Assembly (NCBI GenBank): GCA_030536655.1
Contig: JAUNPN010000008.1
Location: forward strand, 1-44,904
DNA: 44,904 bases
Source of the DNA: a bacterium
Lineage (GTDB): Bacteria; Bacillota; Clostridia; UBA1381
Direction: 5' to 3'
In this document: positions 9,101-17,391 of the stretch, piece after piece
Layout: each line of letters opens with the position of its first letter
How positions within the stretch are numbered: position 1 is the first letter of the stretch
The notes under the pieces: generated by a model
The model's input: the letters and a program-made list of their open reading frames with translations, nothing else
Databases searched by the model: none
What the model was told of the DNA's origin: nothing
Program-made: the position numbers and the translations under genes

Positions 9101-12045
9101 TTTCATCATCAGTAGCTCCGCTTACTGCTACAGGCTTTACAGGAGCAACATTCTATACGGCAAATACAAGCGCAAATATTGATAACCTCAAGGTTGAGGT
9201 AAAGGATTCGGATGTAGGTATTGCTGAAGTAAATGTTAAGAATGGTGATAACGCTTTAGAGGGTGCAGATGTAGCAATCGGTTCAATAGTAAAGACTACA
9301 GATTCGAACGGTAAGGTACAGTTTGCACTTCCGAACGGAACATATGACGTAACAGCTTCAAAGAGCGGTTATGAGCACACAGAGGGTATGCAGGACAATG
9401 CGGCAGGTACAGTTACTGTTAATTCAAATAAAGCAGCAGCTGAGCTTACGTTAAGAACTATGTCATACATCAAGGTTCCGGATACAGTTACAATTGAAGG
9501 AGGTCAGACGTTTGTTGCAGCTCCGAAGGAAGAAGATGCAGCTTCGTCAGAAGCATTCACAGTAAAAGTACTTGACCAGTATGGTATTCCGATGACAGAG
9601 GAGGAATATGGTTTAACATGGTCAGTCTTCCCGGCAGGCACAAGCGAGGCTGATGCTAACGTAACAATCAACCAGAACGGTGTTGTTACAGTAAGCAAGG
9701 GATTCAGCACAGAGTCTAAGGTTGCGGCTTATGATGTTACGGTTGTTGCGGCAACGGATGACAGAAATCAAAAGGTTACAAAGACGCTTTACGTAGGTAA
9801 TAACGATATTATTTACTATGACCCGATTAACTGGAAACAGGACGGAGGTACAGGCAACAGAAACGGAAGCGTAAACTTAGCCGAGCCTGTTACATTACCG
9901 GATATTTCAAGTGTTACAATTAATGTAAACTTCCCGACAGGTACAGAAGGACAGTCAACATTGGTTCTTGCTTCGAACGGCGGAAATCTTACCGGTATTC
10001 AGTATCAGTCAACCGGAATAATCAAGGCATGGACAGGATGGAACGGTAACACAGCATTCAATCAGTCGGGTGATGTTGACAAATTTACAAACAGCGGTAT
10101 CATTGCAGAAGGCTATGAGAAGGGTACGGTTCTTCCGATAACGTTCGTAATTGATAAGGTAAACAGCAGTATAACAGCTTCATGCGGCGCATATACAGCA
10201 TCATTGCCGTATACGGTAGCAGCGGAAACTCTTACAGGTCTTAAGTTCGGTCAGTACAGAAACTACGGTGCTGTAACAGTATCGGATATTATGATTCAGG
10301 AGCCGAATAACAATTATCTTGCAATCATAGGTGATGAAGATTTTGCTAAGGTTGGAGGCAAAACTGTAACAAGACAGTATGCTCTCGGACAGTCGGTAAT
10401 CGTTCCGGACGAGACCTTCACTTGGACAGTATCAGGTGACAATACTGCGGTTACTATTGCCGACGGCGTTCTTTCCGTAGCAGACAGCGCTGCCGCAGGA
10501 ACATATACTATAACTGCAACGAGTACAACAAATGCTGAAAAGACAGCGACATTAGAAGTAGAAATCGGTGATTTCCAGGTAATTGAGACTTCAAAGATTG
10601 AGGTATCGGGTCCGCAGGCTTATAAGTTGGGCGAGGACACAACAGGTACATATAAGATTGTTAACGCGATTGATTCTTATGGTGATGACATTGTTTCATT
10701 GCTTGCAGATGTAAAGTGGTCAGTGGATAATGCAGCTGTAGCTGAAATTACCGACGACGGTGTACTGACTGTAAAAGGCGCGGGCACAGCAACTGTAACA
10801 GGCGCTGTTACAAACGGCACAGCGGTTACAAAAGTTAATGTTCCGATAACTGTCGGTGCATATTATGTAAAAGCACCTGCAACAGGCGACATAACAGCAG
10901 TTGATACATCATCGCTTGTTTCAAACAGCGCAATTACAGGATATCAGGTAACAACATCAAAGGACGGAGTTCTTGTTAAGCAGACAGTTGAAACGGCGGC
11001 TCCGACAAGTGTTGACACAACCGGTGCGGATACAGTTGAGATTGCTCCGGTGTTCGAGTATAAGATCGGTGTTCCGGGAGAACTCGGCACAGTCGGCGAG
11101 GGCTATGATATTCCGATTCCGGCAGATACTTATAACTTTGTTGTAACAGATAACGGTGAGCGCTGCGATGTTTATGTAAATAAGCAGATGCTCGTAAATA
11201 ACATTCTTCAGGGCGGAAGCGCAGTAAGAAGCCTTGCTGTCAATGATGTTGTTGTTAATGAAGGCGTTGCTGTAATTTCCACTGCTGAGTATCCGAGCGG
11301 CAAGGGTAAGAATGATGTGGATATTGTCATTAAGGTTGTTAAGTCACCGTCAAATGTAGAGAGAACAAAGAAGATGTATGTTCTCGGCGACTCGCTCGTT
11401 TGCATCTACTACAACGGCGGAAGCGATGTAAACAACACATATCAGACAGGCTGGGGTCAGGTTCTCCAGAACTATGTAAAGGGTGCGGAGGTTGTAGACC
11501 TTGGTAATTCGGGCGTAACAGCTAACGGACTTTACGGTACAGCGTTTACGCAGGTTCTTACAAGTGCAAAGCCCGGCGATTACCTCGTTCTTGAAAGCGG
11601 CTACAACGACAGAACATACGATACAGAGGATATCATGAAGAATGCGCTCAGAAATATGTATAATGAGGCGACGGCGCTTGGCGTTAATGTAATATTCGTA
11701 TCGCCGAACGCTGCGCAGCATGACTACAAGGGCAGCGTTTCATGGACAACATACATGGAGGATGTAGCGGCGGAGCTGAATGTTCCGTATATTGACCTTT
11801 CACAGAAGAGCTATGACTTCCTCTATGGAACATATGGTGATAACACAGATGCAGTTAAGGCTACATACAATGTATCTGATGGACTACACTCACAGTACAG
11901 AGGCGCTCAGAAGTTAGCTTCAATCGTAGCAAGCGGTCTTATTGATTTGGGATACGGTGCTGATATTAATACAGAATATAAGTACACCTTCACAGATACT
12001 TTAGGAAATACAATTGAGTGCCAGGCGGCTGCTTCGGCAGAATAA
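6109..12045 (+). CDS. Giant secreted multidomain protein with CBM96-like module and C-terminal rhamnogalacturonan-acetylesterase-like SGNH domain
   Basis: The 1978-residue product has a signal peptide (MRNSKRMLSALTAFAMTASA, cleavage near ASA-AEG). Residues ~34-205 resemble a DNRLRE/CBM96 carbohydrate-binding module (TPIADTYIDTA, SLGKTITKAELTF-like text, FDVTEALKADEDGIIAFEI). Beta-rich binding modules follow, separated by three ATDAPTDAP linkers near residues 450, 705 and 935. A carboxypeptidase-regulatory-like unit (TDSNGKVQFALPNGTYDV) and Ig-like BIG2-type repeats lie around 1040-1600. Residues ~1755-1960 are an SGNH hydrolase: Ser1762 in VLGDSL, GYND at 1831-1834, and the Asp1924/His1927 pair in DGLHS, as in CE12 rhamnogalacturonan acetylesterases. 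It would deacetylate pectin outside the cell. No cell-wall sorting motif or SLH is seen. It is monocistronic, with its own promoter and terminator. Confidence 0.85.
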   Translation: MRNSKRMLSALTAFAMTASAFSGMCISASAAEGVNTITPIADTYIDTADATSHADATELRAMQTTKAALVKFDASQYLGKTITKAELTFNIASRAYNTGRNRWESSSIVLSTVDTAWEDSALPEAYTISGSGNISNAQIWSDNDSATPSDGIPPYSSKTFDVTEALKADEDGIIAFEIATGTGREQAIASMEDTENAPTLTITTTDAAQVSYSLKAAEGEKDLGVVVASGEATAGSTVTVSGIPKYVQSEGAYYVLDDENVSEYSKEVTLGEEAYEGTVSYSLDNSVLYASEGEKLENATGITNKDGASAGAYGAIAGGKKASIGIYSAGEYVLKAYVNERGDRGLFVRNAADADNTTNAIANLDITRDSAAGEYEVSFTLTDTTELELSGYTTDGGSVNQSTSIDYVVLTGTGKAVEATPTPDPNAEYTATITVTGNGAAKFVTEVTATDAPTDAPATDAPITEALAFVVDANTPVDADTVYTDDDNITVKTVFAGKIGGTTATIAGREFTNNIQIRVDAAPDSSTGYTEKADNTPLLITAKKSGQFTVYYRRQASSGSYAAGDGKDIKLSLKNADGTYAANIPGVMTMESYTEDQAYGYGTQVFDLTAGNEYILWAKGTTGTLFGYDFAPEATASLSDYTVEELTDTVTAKAGETITVKVTEGTVNSITTVPAAEVTPVEGKEGYYTFVMPAADTAVTADFTATATDAPTDAPATDAPTVAPIDNKVYINESFEGYPAGTIIKSAGNDVDEAYQPVTYGDITYAAGRRNNGSINSSQSFGDYEGSQVLVISEDGYATNGRGVSFSFSGVPATAQIPAGQILELSMDVTSTQSFELTGFGTVPAIGTAGVASLSEAVSKAVLTPVKSADTAVVIKAVYDNGRLVSMTAEDKTNVVAGTPIEVEAAEGTKVMLWNSLNGMEPIAEAATAAVVSEPTDAPTDTPATDAPTDAPTNIPTLDPDATEAPAPVTSLPHLRAIIDPANGAQYIIITDTEGNVLSSSVAPLTATGFTGATFYTANTSANIDNLKVEVKDSDVGIAEVNVKNGDNALEGADVAIGSIVKTTDSNGKVQFALPNGTYDVTASKSGYEHTEGMQDNAAGTVTVNSNKAAAELTLRTMSYIKVPDTVTIEGGQTFVAAPKEEDAASSEAFTVKVLDQYGIPMTEEEYGLTWSVFPAGTSEADANVTINQNGVVTVSKGFSTESKVAAYDVTVVAATDDRNQKVTKTLYVGNNDIIYYDPINWKQDGGTGNRNGSVNLAEPVTLPDISSVTINVNFPTGTEGQSTLVLASNGGNLTGIQYQSTGIIKAWTGWNGNTAFNQSGDVDKFTNSGIIAEGYEKGTVLPITFVIDKVNSSITASCGAYTASLPYTVAAETLTGLKFGQYRNYGAVTVSDIMIQEPNNNYLAIIGDEDFAKVGGKTVTRQYALGQSVIVPDETFTWTVSGDNTAVTIADGVLSVADSAAAGTYTITATSTTNAEKTATLEVEIGDFQVIETSKIEVSGPQAYKLGEDTTGTYKIVNAIDSYGDDIVSLLADVKWSVDNAAVAEITDDGVLTVKGAGTATVTGAVTNGTAVTKVNVPITVGAYYVKAPATGDITAVDTSSLVSNSAITGYQVTTSKDGVLVKQTVETAAPTSVDTTGADTVEIAPVFEYKIGVPGELGTVGEGYDIPIPADTYNFVVTDNGERCDVYVNKQMLVNNILQGGSAVRSLAVNDVVVNEGVAVISTAEYPSGKGKNDVDIVIKVVKSPSNVERTKKMYVLGDSLVCIYYNGGSDVNNTYQTGWGQVLQNYVKGAEVVDLGNSGVTANGLYGTAFTQVLTSAKPGDYLVLESGYNDRTYDTEDIMKNALRNMYNEATALGVNVIFVSPNAAQHDYKGSVSWTTYMEDVAAELNVPYIDLSQKSYDFLYGTYGDNTDAVKATYNVSDGLHSQYRGAQKLASIVASGLIDLGYGADINTEYKYTFTDTLGNTIECQAAASAE

Positions 12046-12062
12046 TTTCTAAACAGAATAAT

Positions 12063-12098
12063 AAAGAAAGGGTATCGCTTGTGCGATACCCTTTCTTT
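12063..12098 (+). terminator. Terminator-type hairpin after the giant protein
   Basis: A perfect 15-bp stem (AAAGAAAGGGTATCG with its complement) closes a 6-base loop. The T-rich right arm acts as the tail, and the symmetric A-rich left arm would also work in the other direction. The remainder of the 12099-12276 gap shows no gene. Confidence 0.8.
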
Positions 12099-12276
12099 AA
12101 AGCTGTGAGCATCGTGTATGGCGTAAATGCATATTTACCGCCGGACAAGCAGACCGGAAGCTGTTACAGCAGCAACGTTGTAAGCAATGAACGTGATAAA
12201 TAAAATCTTAGCCGGAGAAAATATGCGGGAGACCGGCGGGAACTGACAATGTCCTATATAAATTTTTCCAAAACAC

Positions 12277-12305
12277 TTGAAATAGAAATAATTTTGTGGT
12301 ATAAT
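12277..12305 (+). promoter_or_regulatory. Promoter of the SNF2 helicase gene
   Basis: TTGAAA (12277-12282), a 17-base spacer and TATAAT (12300-12305), with TGG before the -10. Confidence 0.75.
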
Positions 12306-12343
12306 AATAAGATAAAGAAAATGTCTGAAAGGAGACACGTCTT

Positions 12344-15300
12344 ATGAAAATTACCGATGATATGATAAAGAAGATATGCTCTGCAACGATGTACAGACGC
12401 GGCGTGGAATATCTGCGCGAAGGACGGGTACATCTGCGCAAGCGTGCCGATAACATGATTAACGCGATTGTTGACGGTGAAGGGATTTATAATATTCAGG
12501 TAAGATTTTCCGAAAACAGTATTGAAAGCTGTATGTGCACGTGCCCGTATTTCCAGACTATGAATTCGACGTGCAAGCACATTGTCGCGGCCTTGAAGCA
12601 GCGTCAGAATGAGCTTGAGGAGGGCGGAAACGTTGAAGACGAAAATGATAAGCTTGCCGGAATACTGTGCAGCGGATATAATGCCGTGCATTCTCACAAG
12701 GAAACACTGTATCCTTCGTTTTCTCTTAACGTGACAAGAAACGGTTCAGAGCCGGTATACAGCGTTTCAATGAGCTTTTTGCCTACAGGTGTGCGGCTGC
12801 ATGATATTGAAAATTTTCTTGAGAGCTATATACTTAAAAAGAAATTCCATATAGACAAGCGTATTGAATATGATCCGGCAAAAACTGAATTCGGAAGGTA
12901 TCAGCGGGAAATAATAGATATACTTGCGGAAAGCTATGAAAACAGGGCGTCGTCTAATGCGAACTATACAAATACATTGTATCATACACAGATCGGCGAG
13001 CGCACTGTCGGCAGACTGATACCGCTCCTTGAGCACGTGGAATACAGCTTTATCATTGATTCGATAAATATGCACAGGATAAGCATACATGAGGAAAACC
13101 CGGATATACTTATTGATGTAAACGCTGCTGATGACGGTATAGTGATGGAGGTAAGCGAAAGAGGCTTTGCCCTGACGCGCAGCGGAGAATGGTTTTGGTA
13201 TGAAAATGCAATTTACCATACCGATGAGAGCTGGAGAAATTATTTTATGCCGATATATAATGCGCTCAGTTCGGAAAGCAGAACATATATATCCTTCCGC
13301 GGTACTAACAGAATAAGCTTTGCAATGGAGGTGCTTCCTGAGGTGAGGGGAAAGCGCGGAGTTATAATGCAGGGGCTGGAGGATATAATAGTTGATGAAA
13401 AGCCTGAATTTGAGATTTATTTTGACGGCAGAAACCGGGCGGTAACAGCTGTGGTAATCGCGCGTTACGGAAGTATTCCGATAAGGCTTCCGGACGATAA
13501 GGGAACGGGCAGCAAGATTGTTGTGCGGAATTATGAGGCTGAGGGAGATATTTTATCACATTTTAACCGATTTGAGCGTGAGGACGGAACCTTTGTGCTT
13601 AATGATGACGGGGATATTTATGATTTTATCACGCTTGAACTGCCTGTTTTGAGACTGAAGGCAAAGGTGATGGCTTCCGAACGCTTTAATGCCATAAATA
13701 TAACAGATACGGCAGGGTTTAAGGTATCGGCGTCGTTTAATCCGGCAAACCGTTTTCTTGAGGCAGGCTTTGATACTGATTTAAGCCTTGAGGAAGTACG
13801 CGGAATACTTAAATCAGTAAGGCTGCGCCGCAGCTATTACCGCATGAAGGACGGACGATTTCTTGATTTGACCGACTGCCGGGAGAGCAGACTGTTTAAT
13901 GTGATTGATTATCTGGATTTCAGTGACGAGGAGCTTGCAGTCGGAAGAAAAAAACTGCCTATGTATCAGGCGCTGTACCTTGAATCTATTGCCGACGTTG
14001 GAAAAACAGAGGAATTTATGATGCTGATTGAGTCTATACACTCAATCGAACCGGTATATCCGCGTCATCTTGACGGAATTCTGCGTGATTATCAGAAGGA
14101 GGGTACCGCATGGATGAAACAGCTTTCAACTCTCGGCTTCGGCGGTATACTTGCCGATGATATGGGCTTGGGTAAAACCTTGCAGGTAATAGCGTATGTT
14201 ATGGGCGAAAATACAAATAAGCCTTCACTGATTGTTACACCGAGCGCGCTTATATACAACTGGCTGAACGAGATTAAGCGTTTCACTCCGGAAGCAAGGG
14301 TGCTTGTTGTGGACGGTCCGAAGGAGGAAAGGGAAAAGCTTACTGAGGAAATGTCGGATTTTGATTTTGTAATTACCTCGTATCCGATGCTGCGCCGTGA
14401 CGGCGCAATGTATAAGGATAAGGAGTTTTCCTATTGCTTTATTGATGAGGCGCAGTATATAAAAAATCCAAAGACAATGAATGCGCGCAGCGTGAAGAAT
14501 GTGAATGCAAGAGTACGCTTTGCGCTTACCGGTACGCCGATTGAGAATTCATTGATGGAGCTTTGGAGTATATTTGATTTTGTTATGCAGGGGTATCTCT
14601 GTAATGCGCGGGAATTCCGCGAACGGTTTGAAATTCCGGTTACAAAAAATTCGGACGTCAATGCGGCTAATGATTTGCGCGCTAAGATAAAGCCGTTCAT
14701 TCTGCGCAGAATGAAGAATGACGTGCTGGAGGAGCTTCCGGAAAAGATAGAGAATACCGTTTATGCCGACCTCGTTCCGGAGCAGAAGAAGCTTTATTCG
14801 GCGTATCTTGCAACAGCGAAGAATGAAACTGCGGCTCTTTTGGAAAGCGGATCAAAGATGCGTATTTTGGCATTGCTTATGCGCTTAAGACAGATTTGCT
14901 GTCACCCTGCGCTCTTTGATGAGAGCTATAAAAAGGACAGCGGAAAGCTGAACGCGCTTATGGATATTGTGACGGGAGCGATTTCCTCCGGTCACAGGGT
15001 GCTTGTATTCTCACAGTTTACCTCAATGCTGGCAATTATAAGACGTCAGCTTGACGGCGAGGGGATAGCGAGCTTCTATATTGACGGACAGACGAAGCCA
15101 TATGAAAGGACGGAAATGGCGCAGCGGTTTAACGACGGTGAGCGCAGCGTTTTTCTTATATCGCTGAAGGCGGGCGGTACAGGTCTTAACCTGATAGGCG
15201 CGGATACTGTAATCCATTACGATCCATGGTGGAATCCGGCTGTTATGGATCAGGCGTCGGACCGTGCCTACAGAATAGGTCAGACGCGCGCGGTTCAGGT

Positions 15301-15448
15301 TATACGGCTTGCTTCAAGCGGTACTATAGAGGAAAAGATTTTGAAGCTTCAGGAGAGCAAGCGTATGCTTGCCGACGATATAATAAAGATGAATTCGGAT
15401 TCCTTTGCTTCGCTTACGAACGAGGAAATCCGGGCACTTTTTGAATGA
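12344..15448 (+). CDS. SWIM zinc-finger plus SNF2-family ATPase/helicase
   Basis: The 1034-residue product has an N-terminal SWIM zinc finger (CMCTCPYF... CKHIVAAL, starting at residue 63) and a long middle region of the bacterial SNF2-associated type. Residues ~575-1034 form a two-lobe SNF2 ATPase: Walker A DDMGLGKTLQ near 605, DEAQYIK near 701, LTGTPIENSLMELWSIFDF, and the C-lobe FSQFTSMLAIIRRQL, LKAGGTGLNL and DRAYRIGQTRAVQVIRL. Such proteins move along double-stranded DNA and displace proteins; stand-alone SWIM-SNF2 proteins are common in Clostridia with no settled role. GAAAGGAGA precedes the ATG. The gene is followed after 15 bases by a membrane-protein gene. There are no methylase or nuclease partners, so a defence system is not supported here. 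Confidence 0.93.
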   Translation: MKITDDMIKKICSATMYRRGVEYLREGRVHLRKRADNMINAIVDGEGIYNIQVRFSENSIESCMCTCPYFQTMNSTCKHIVAALKQRQNELEEGGNVEDENDKLAGILCSGYNAVHSHKETLYPSFSLNVTRNGSEPVYSVSMSFLPTGVRLHDIENFLESYILKKKFHIDKRIEYDPAKTEFGRYQREIIDILAESYENRASSNANYTNTLYHTQIGERTVGRLIPLLEHVEYSFIIDSINMHRISIHEENPDILIDVNAADDGIVMEVSERGFALTRSGEWFWYENAIYHTDESWRNYFMPIYNALSSESRTYISFRGTNRISFAMEVLPEVRGKRGVIMQGLEDIIVDEKPEFEIYFDGRNRAVTAVVIARYGSIPIRLPDDKGTGSKIVVRNYEAEGDILSHFNRFEREDGTFVLNDDGDIYDFITLELPVLRLKAKVMASERFNAINITDTAGFKVSASFNPANRFLEAGFDTDLSLEEVRGILKSVRLRRSYYRMKDGRFLDLTDCRESRLFNVIDYLDFSDEELAVGRKKLPMYQALYLESIADVGKTEEFMMLIESIHSIEPVYPRHLDGILRDYQKEGTAWMKQLSTLGFGGILADDMGLGKTLQVIAYVMGENTNKPSLIVTPSALIYNWLNEIKRFTPEARVLVVDGPKEEREKLTEEMSDFDFVITSYPMLRRDGAMYKDKEFSYCFIDEAQYIKNPKTMNARSVKNVNARVRFALTGTPIENSLMELWSIFDFVMQGYLCNAREFRERFEIPVTKNSDVNAANDLRAKIKPFILRRMKNDVLEELPEKIENTVYADLVPEQKKLYSAYLATAKNETAALLESGSKMRILALLMRLRQICCHPALFDESYKKDSGKLNALMDIVTGAISSGHRVLVFSQFTSMLAIIRRQLDGEGIASFYIDGQTKPYERTEMAQRFNDGERSVFLISLKAGGTGLNLIGADTVIHYDPWWNPAVMDQASDRAYRIGQTRAVQVIRLASSGTIEEKILKLQESKRMLADDIIKMNSDSFASLTNEEIRALFE

Positions 15449-15463
15449 TGGTGGTGAAAACTA

Positions 15464-17122
15464 ATGGCTGAAATCAGGGGCAGATATCAGAAGCGGTTGG
15501 ATGATAAGTTCAGCGAGGCTTTCTCAGAGGCGCAAAATGAGGTGCGCAAGTCCCGGCGCAGGTGGGGTAAGAGCCTGATATTCATAGCGGTAATATGGAT
15601 AATAATGAATGTATGGGCGGCGATCTATATAGGAATGAGTAAAAACATATATTTCTGGGACGCGTCCACCTACTGGGATATTTCAAGAGATATTGCCGCA
15701 GGCAAATTGCAGTGCGGTATAGGCGATATTTATAAATCTATATCAGAGCTGGACTACAACTATGTCGCTGCGATTCCCGGCGCTCTGTGGACGAAGATTT
15801 TCGGCGGTTCGCGGATGTCTTATGTTCTTGGTCTGGTGAATATGTATCTTATGCCGGCAGTCTGCATGATTTATGCGCTTGCAAAGAAGCTGTCAAAGGG
15901 TGAGATGCTTGCATCGCTCATGACCGCAGCGGCGATCCCATCGCTGATATTTATGTGCCTTATCGGCTTTACGGATATTGGAGGAATGCTGCCGTGCCTT
16001 TTGGCGATGTATCTGTATTTTACAAGAAAAGAGAAAATGATTGAGCCGCTCAGGTATATTGCGATAGGTGTGCTGCTTGTGTTTGTGATGCTGTGGAGAA
16101 GGTGGTATGCGTTTTTCTCCGTATCATTTATAACGGCGATGCTTGCCGAGGCGATAATATTCAGAAAAAATGTTATTCCGGCGGTTATAACAGGGCTTAC
16201 AAGCGCGGCAATTTTATTTTTCGGATTCAGGGATTTTGTTTTTGTTAAGCTGCTTGCTGACTACGGAAATCTGTATTCCGGTTACAAATTCTCGGCTTCA
16301 ACCGATGTTAAGCTTGTTATGAGATATTTCGGTCTGATTAATCTTCTTGCACTTGCTGCGGGTTCGATTGCCGCCGGGATTTTGAAAAAGGAAAAAAGAA
16401 CTGTATTTTTATGGACGCAGATGCTTGTCTGCTTTGTGATGTTTATTTCCACGCAGACTCACGGTCAACAGCATTTGCTGCTGTATGTTCCTTCAATGAT
16501 TGTAACGGCGCTGCTGCTGATTAAGCATATTAATGATATAAAGCTGCTGACTGCGGTTATGCTGCTGAGCGCCGTAAGCATTGTGAATGTAAATATACCC
16601 AGACAGCAGCCGAACAGCATAAGCGAAATAAAGCATTATGCGCTTGTTCCGGATTTTTCGATGCGTCCGATTGTCAGAGAGGATACGGATGAAATTCTTG
16701 CGCTTAAGACAAGGCTTGATTCGGTGGTTGAGGAGGGCGCAAGTTTGGGCGTGCTTGCAAGCTCGTTCAAGCTGAATGAGGCTATTCTGATGAATGTGAT
16801 GCCATCGCTCGGAATGGAAGAAACGAGAGAGAATTATATAGTCGGTCTGCCGCAGGTGGATTCGAGGGATAAGGACTGCTACTGGCTGTATAATGTAAAT
16901 TATATGCTTGTGGCTTTCCCGGCTCAGACGCACCTTGCACCGGAAAATCAGAAGGTTGTTACGGAGGCTGTAAGAAGCTTTGAAGTGAATGCCGATTTTG
17001 CGACTGCGTATGATGAGGTGCCGGATTTTGCGGTTCAGATTAACGGCATGGATATAAAGCTGTATAAGCGTAACCGTGAGGTTACCAAGACTGATATGAC
17101 GGTGTTTGAAAGACGGCTTTAA
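15464..17122 (+). CDS. Polytopic membrane protein, GT-C glycosyltransferase-like
   Basis: The 552-residue product has a basic cytoplasmic N-terminus (~45 residues), a first membrane segment (SLIFIAVIWIIMNVWAAIYI), then an acidic loop FWDASTYWDISRDIA of the kind that carries the catalytic Asp in GT-C polyprenyl-phosphate sugar transferases. About ten further membrane segments follow up to residue ~370, then a soluble C-terminal domain of ~170 residues. GT-C enzymes such as ArnT and PMT transfer sugar from lipid carriers on the outer face of the membrane. No family name can be read with certainty. It follows the helicase by 15 bases with only a weak GGTGGTG site, so the two are probably co-transcribed. 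Confidence 0.75.
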   Translation: MAEIRGRYQKRLDDKFSEAFSEAQNEVRKSRRRWGKSLIFIAVIWIIMNVWAAIYIGMSKNIYFWDASTYWDISRDIAAGKLQCGIGDIYKSISELDYNYVAAIPGALWTKIFGGSRMSYVLGLVNMYLMPAVCMIYALAKKLSKGEMLASLMTAAAIPSLIFMCLIGFTDIGGMLPCLLAMYLYFTRKEKMIEPLRYIAIGVLLVFVMLWRRWYAFFSVSFITAMLAEAIIFRKNVIPAVITGLTSAAILFFGFRDFVFVKLLADYGNLYSGYKFSASTDVKLVMRYFGLINLLALAAGSIAAGILKKEKRTVFLWTQMLVCFVMFISTQTHGQQHLLLYVPSMIVTALLLIKHINDIKLLTAVMLLSAVSIVNVNIPRQQPNSISEIKHYALVPDFSMRPIVREDTDEILALKTRLDSVVEEGASLGVLASSFKLNEAILMNVMPSLGMEETRENYIVGLPQVDSRDKDCYWLYNVNYMLVAFPAQTHLAPENQKVVTEAVRSFEVNADFATAYDEVPDFAVQINGMDIKLYKRNREVTKTDMTVFERRL

Positions 17123-17129
17123 TATAAAG

Positions 17130-17168
17130 GAGCAGCCGCATAATAACGTGCGGCTGCTCTTGGTGTTT
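17130..17168 (+). terminator. Terminator after the GT-C-like gene
   Basis: GAGCAGCCGCA (17130-17140) pairs perfectly with TGCGGCTGCTC (17149-17159). The following TTGGTGTTT is only a moderate T-tract. Confidence 0.75.
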
Positions 17169-17220
17169 CTGACTTTGATAGTGATTCACAATAATACGGT
17201 TATGATAAAATGCTATATAA

Positions 17221-17246
17221 GCTGCATTAAGTAATCTTAATGCAGC
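17221..17246. other. Perfect 11-bp hairpin in convergent gap
   Basis: GCTGCATTAAG and CTTAATGCAGC flank a TAAT loop. It lies between two convergent genes. It lacks a clear T-tract on either strand, so its role is undecided. Confidence 0.6.
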
Positions 17247-17250
17247 AGGA

Positions 17251-17362
17251 TAATTGAATAAGTTTGGGAAAAGATAAGCACCGCTTCTCTTTTCCCAAAC
17301 GCATTGGTAAAAGGAGTTCAGATTATAAGTTTGAATAATAATACATAGAACTTATTCAATTA
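17251..17362 (+). repeat. Dispersed structured element, copy 1, bounded by 14-bp inverted repeats
   Basis: Perfect 14-bp inverted repeats (TAATTGAATAAGTT at 17251-17264 and its complement at 17349-17362) enclose the element. Inside, TTGGGAAAAG (17264-17273) can pair with CTTTTCCCAA (17289-17298), or the latter can pair with TTGGTAAAAG (17304-17313), giving two exclusive hairpins. The 47 bases 17283-17329 match 29779-29825 at 45 positions. No coding potential is seen. The remainder of 17169-17391 holds no gene. Confidence 0.75.
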
Positions 17363-17391
17363 TATATAATCAGTGATTGGCATTTTAAAAA

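Noticed and set aside
11350-11721. Minus-strand ORF within the SGNH domain
   Set aside because: Shadow of a well-supported esterase domain.
12344-17122. SNF2 helicase plus membrane protein as an anti-phage system
   Set aside because: No nuclease, methylase or other defence partner is nearby; SWIM-SNF2 genes are ordinary in Clostridia.
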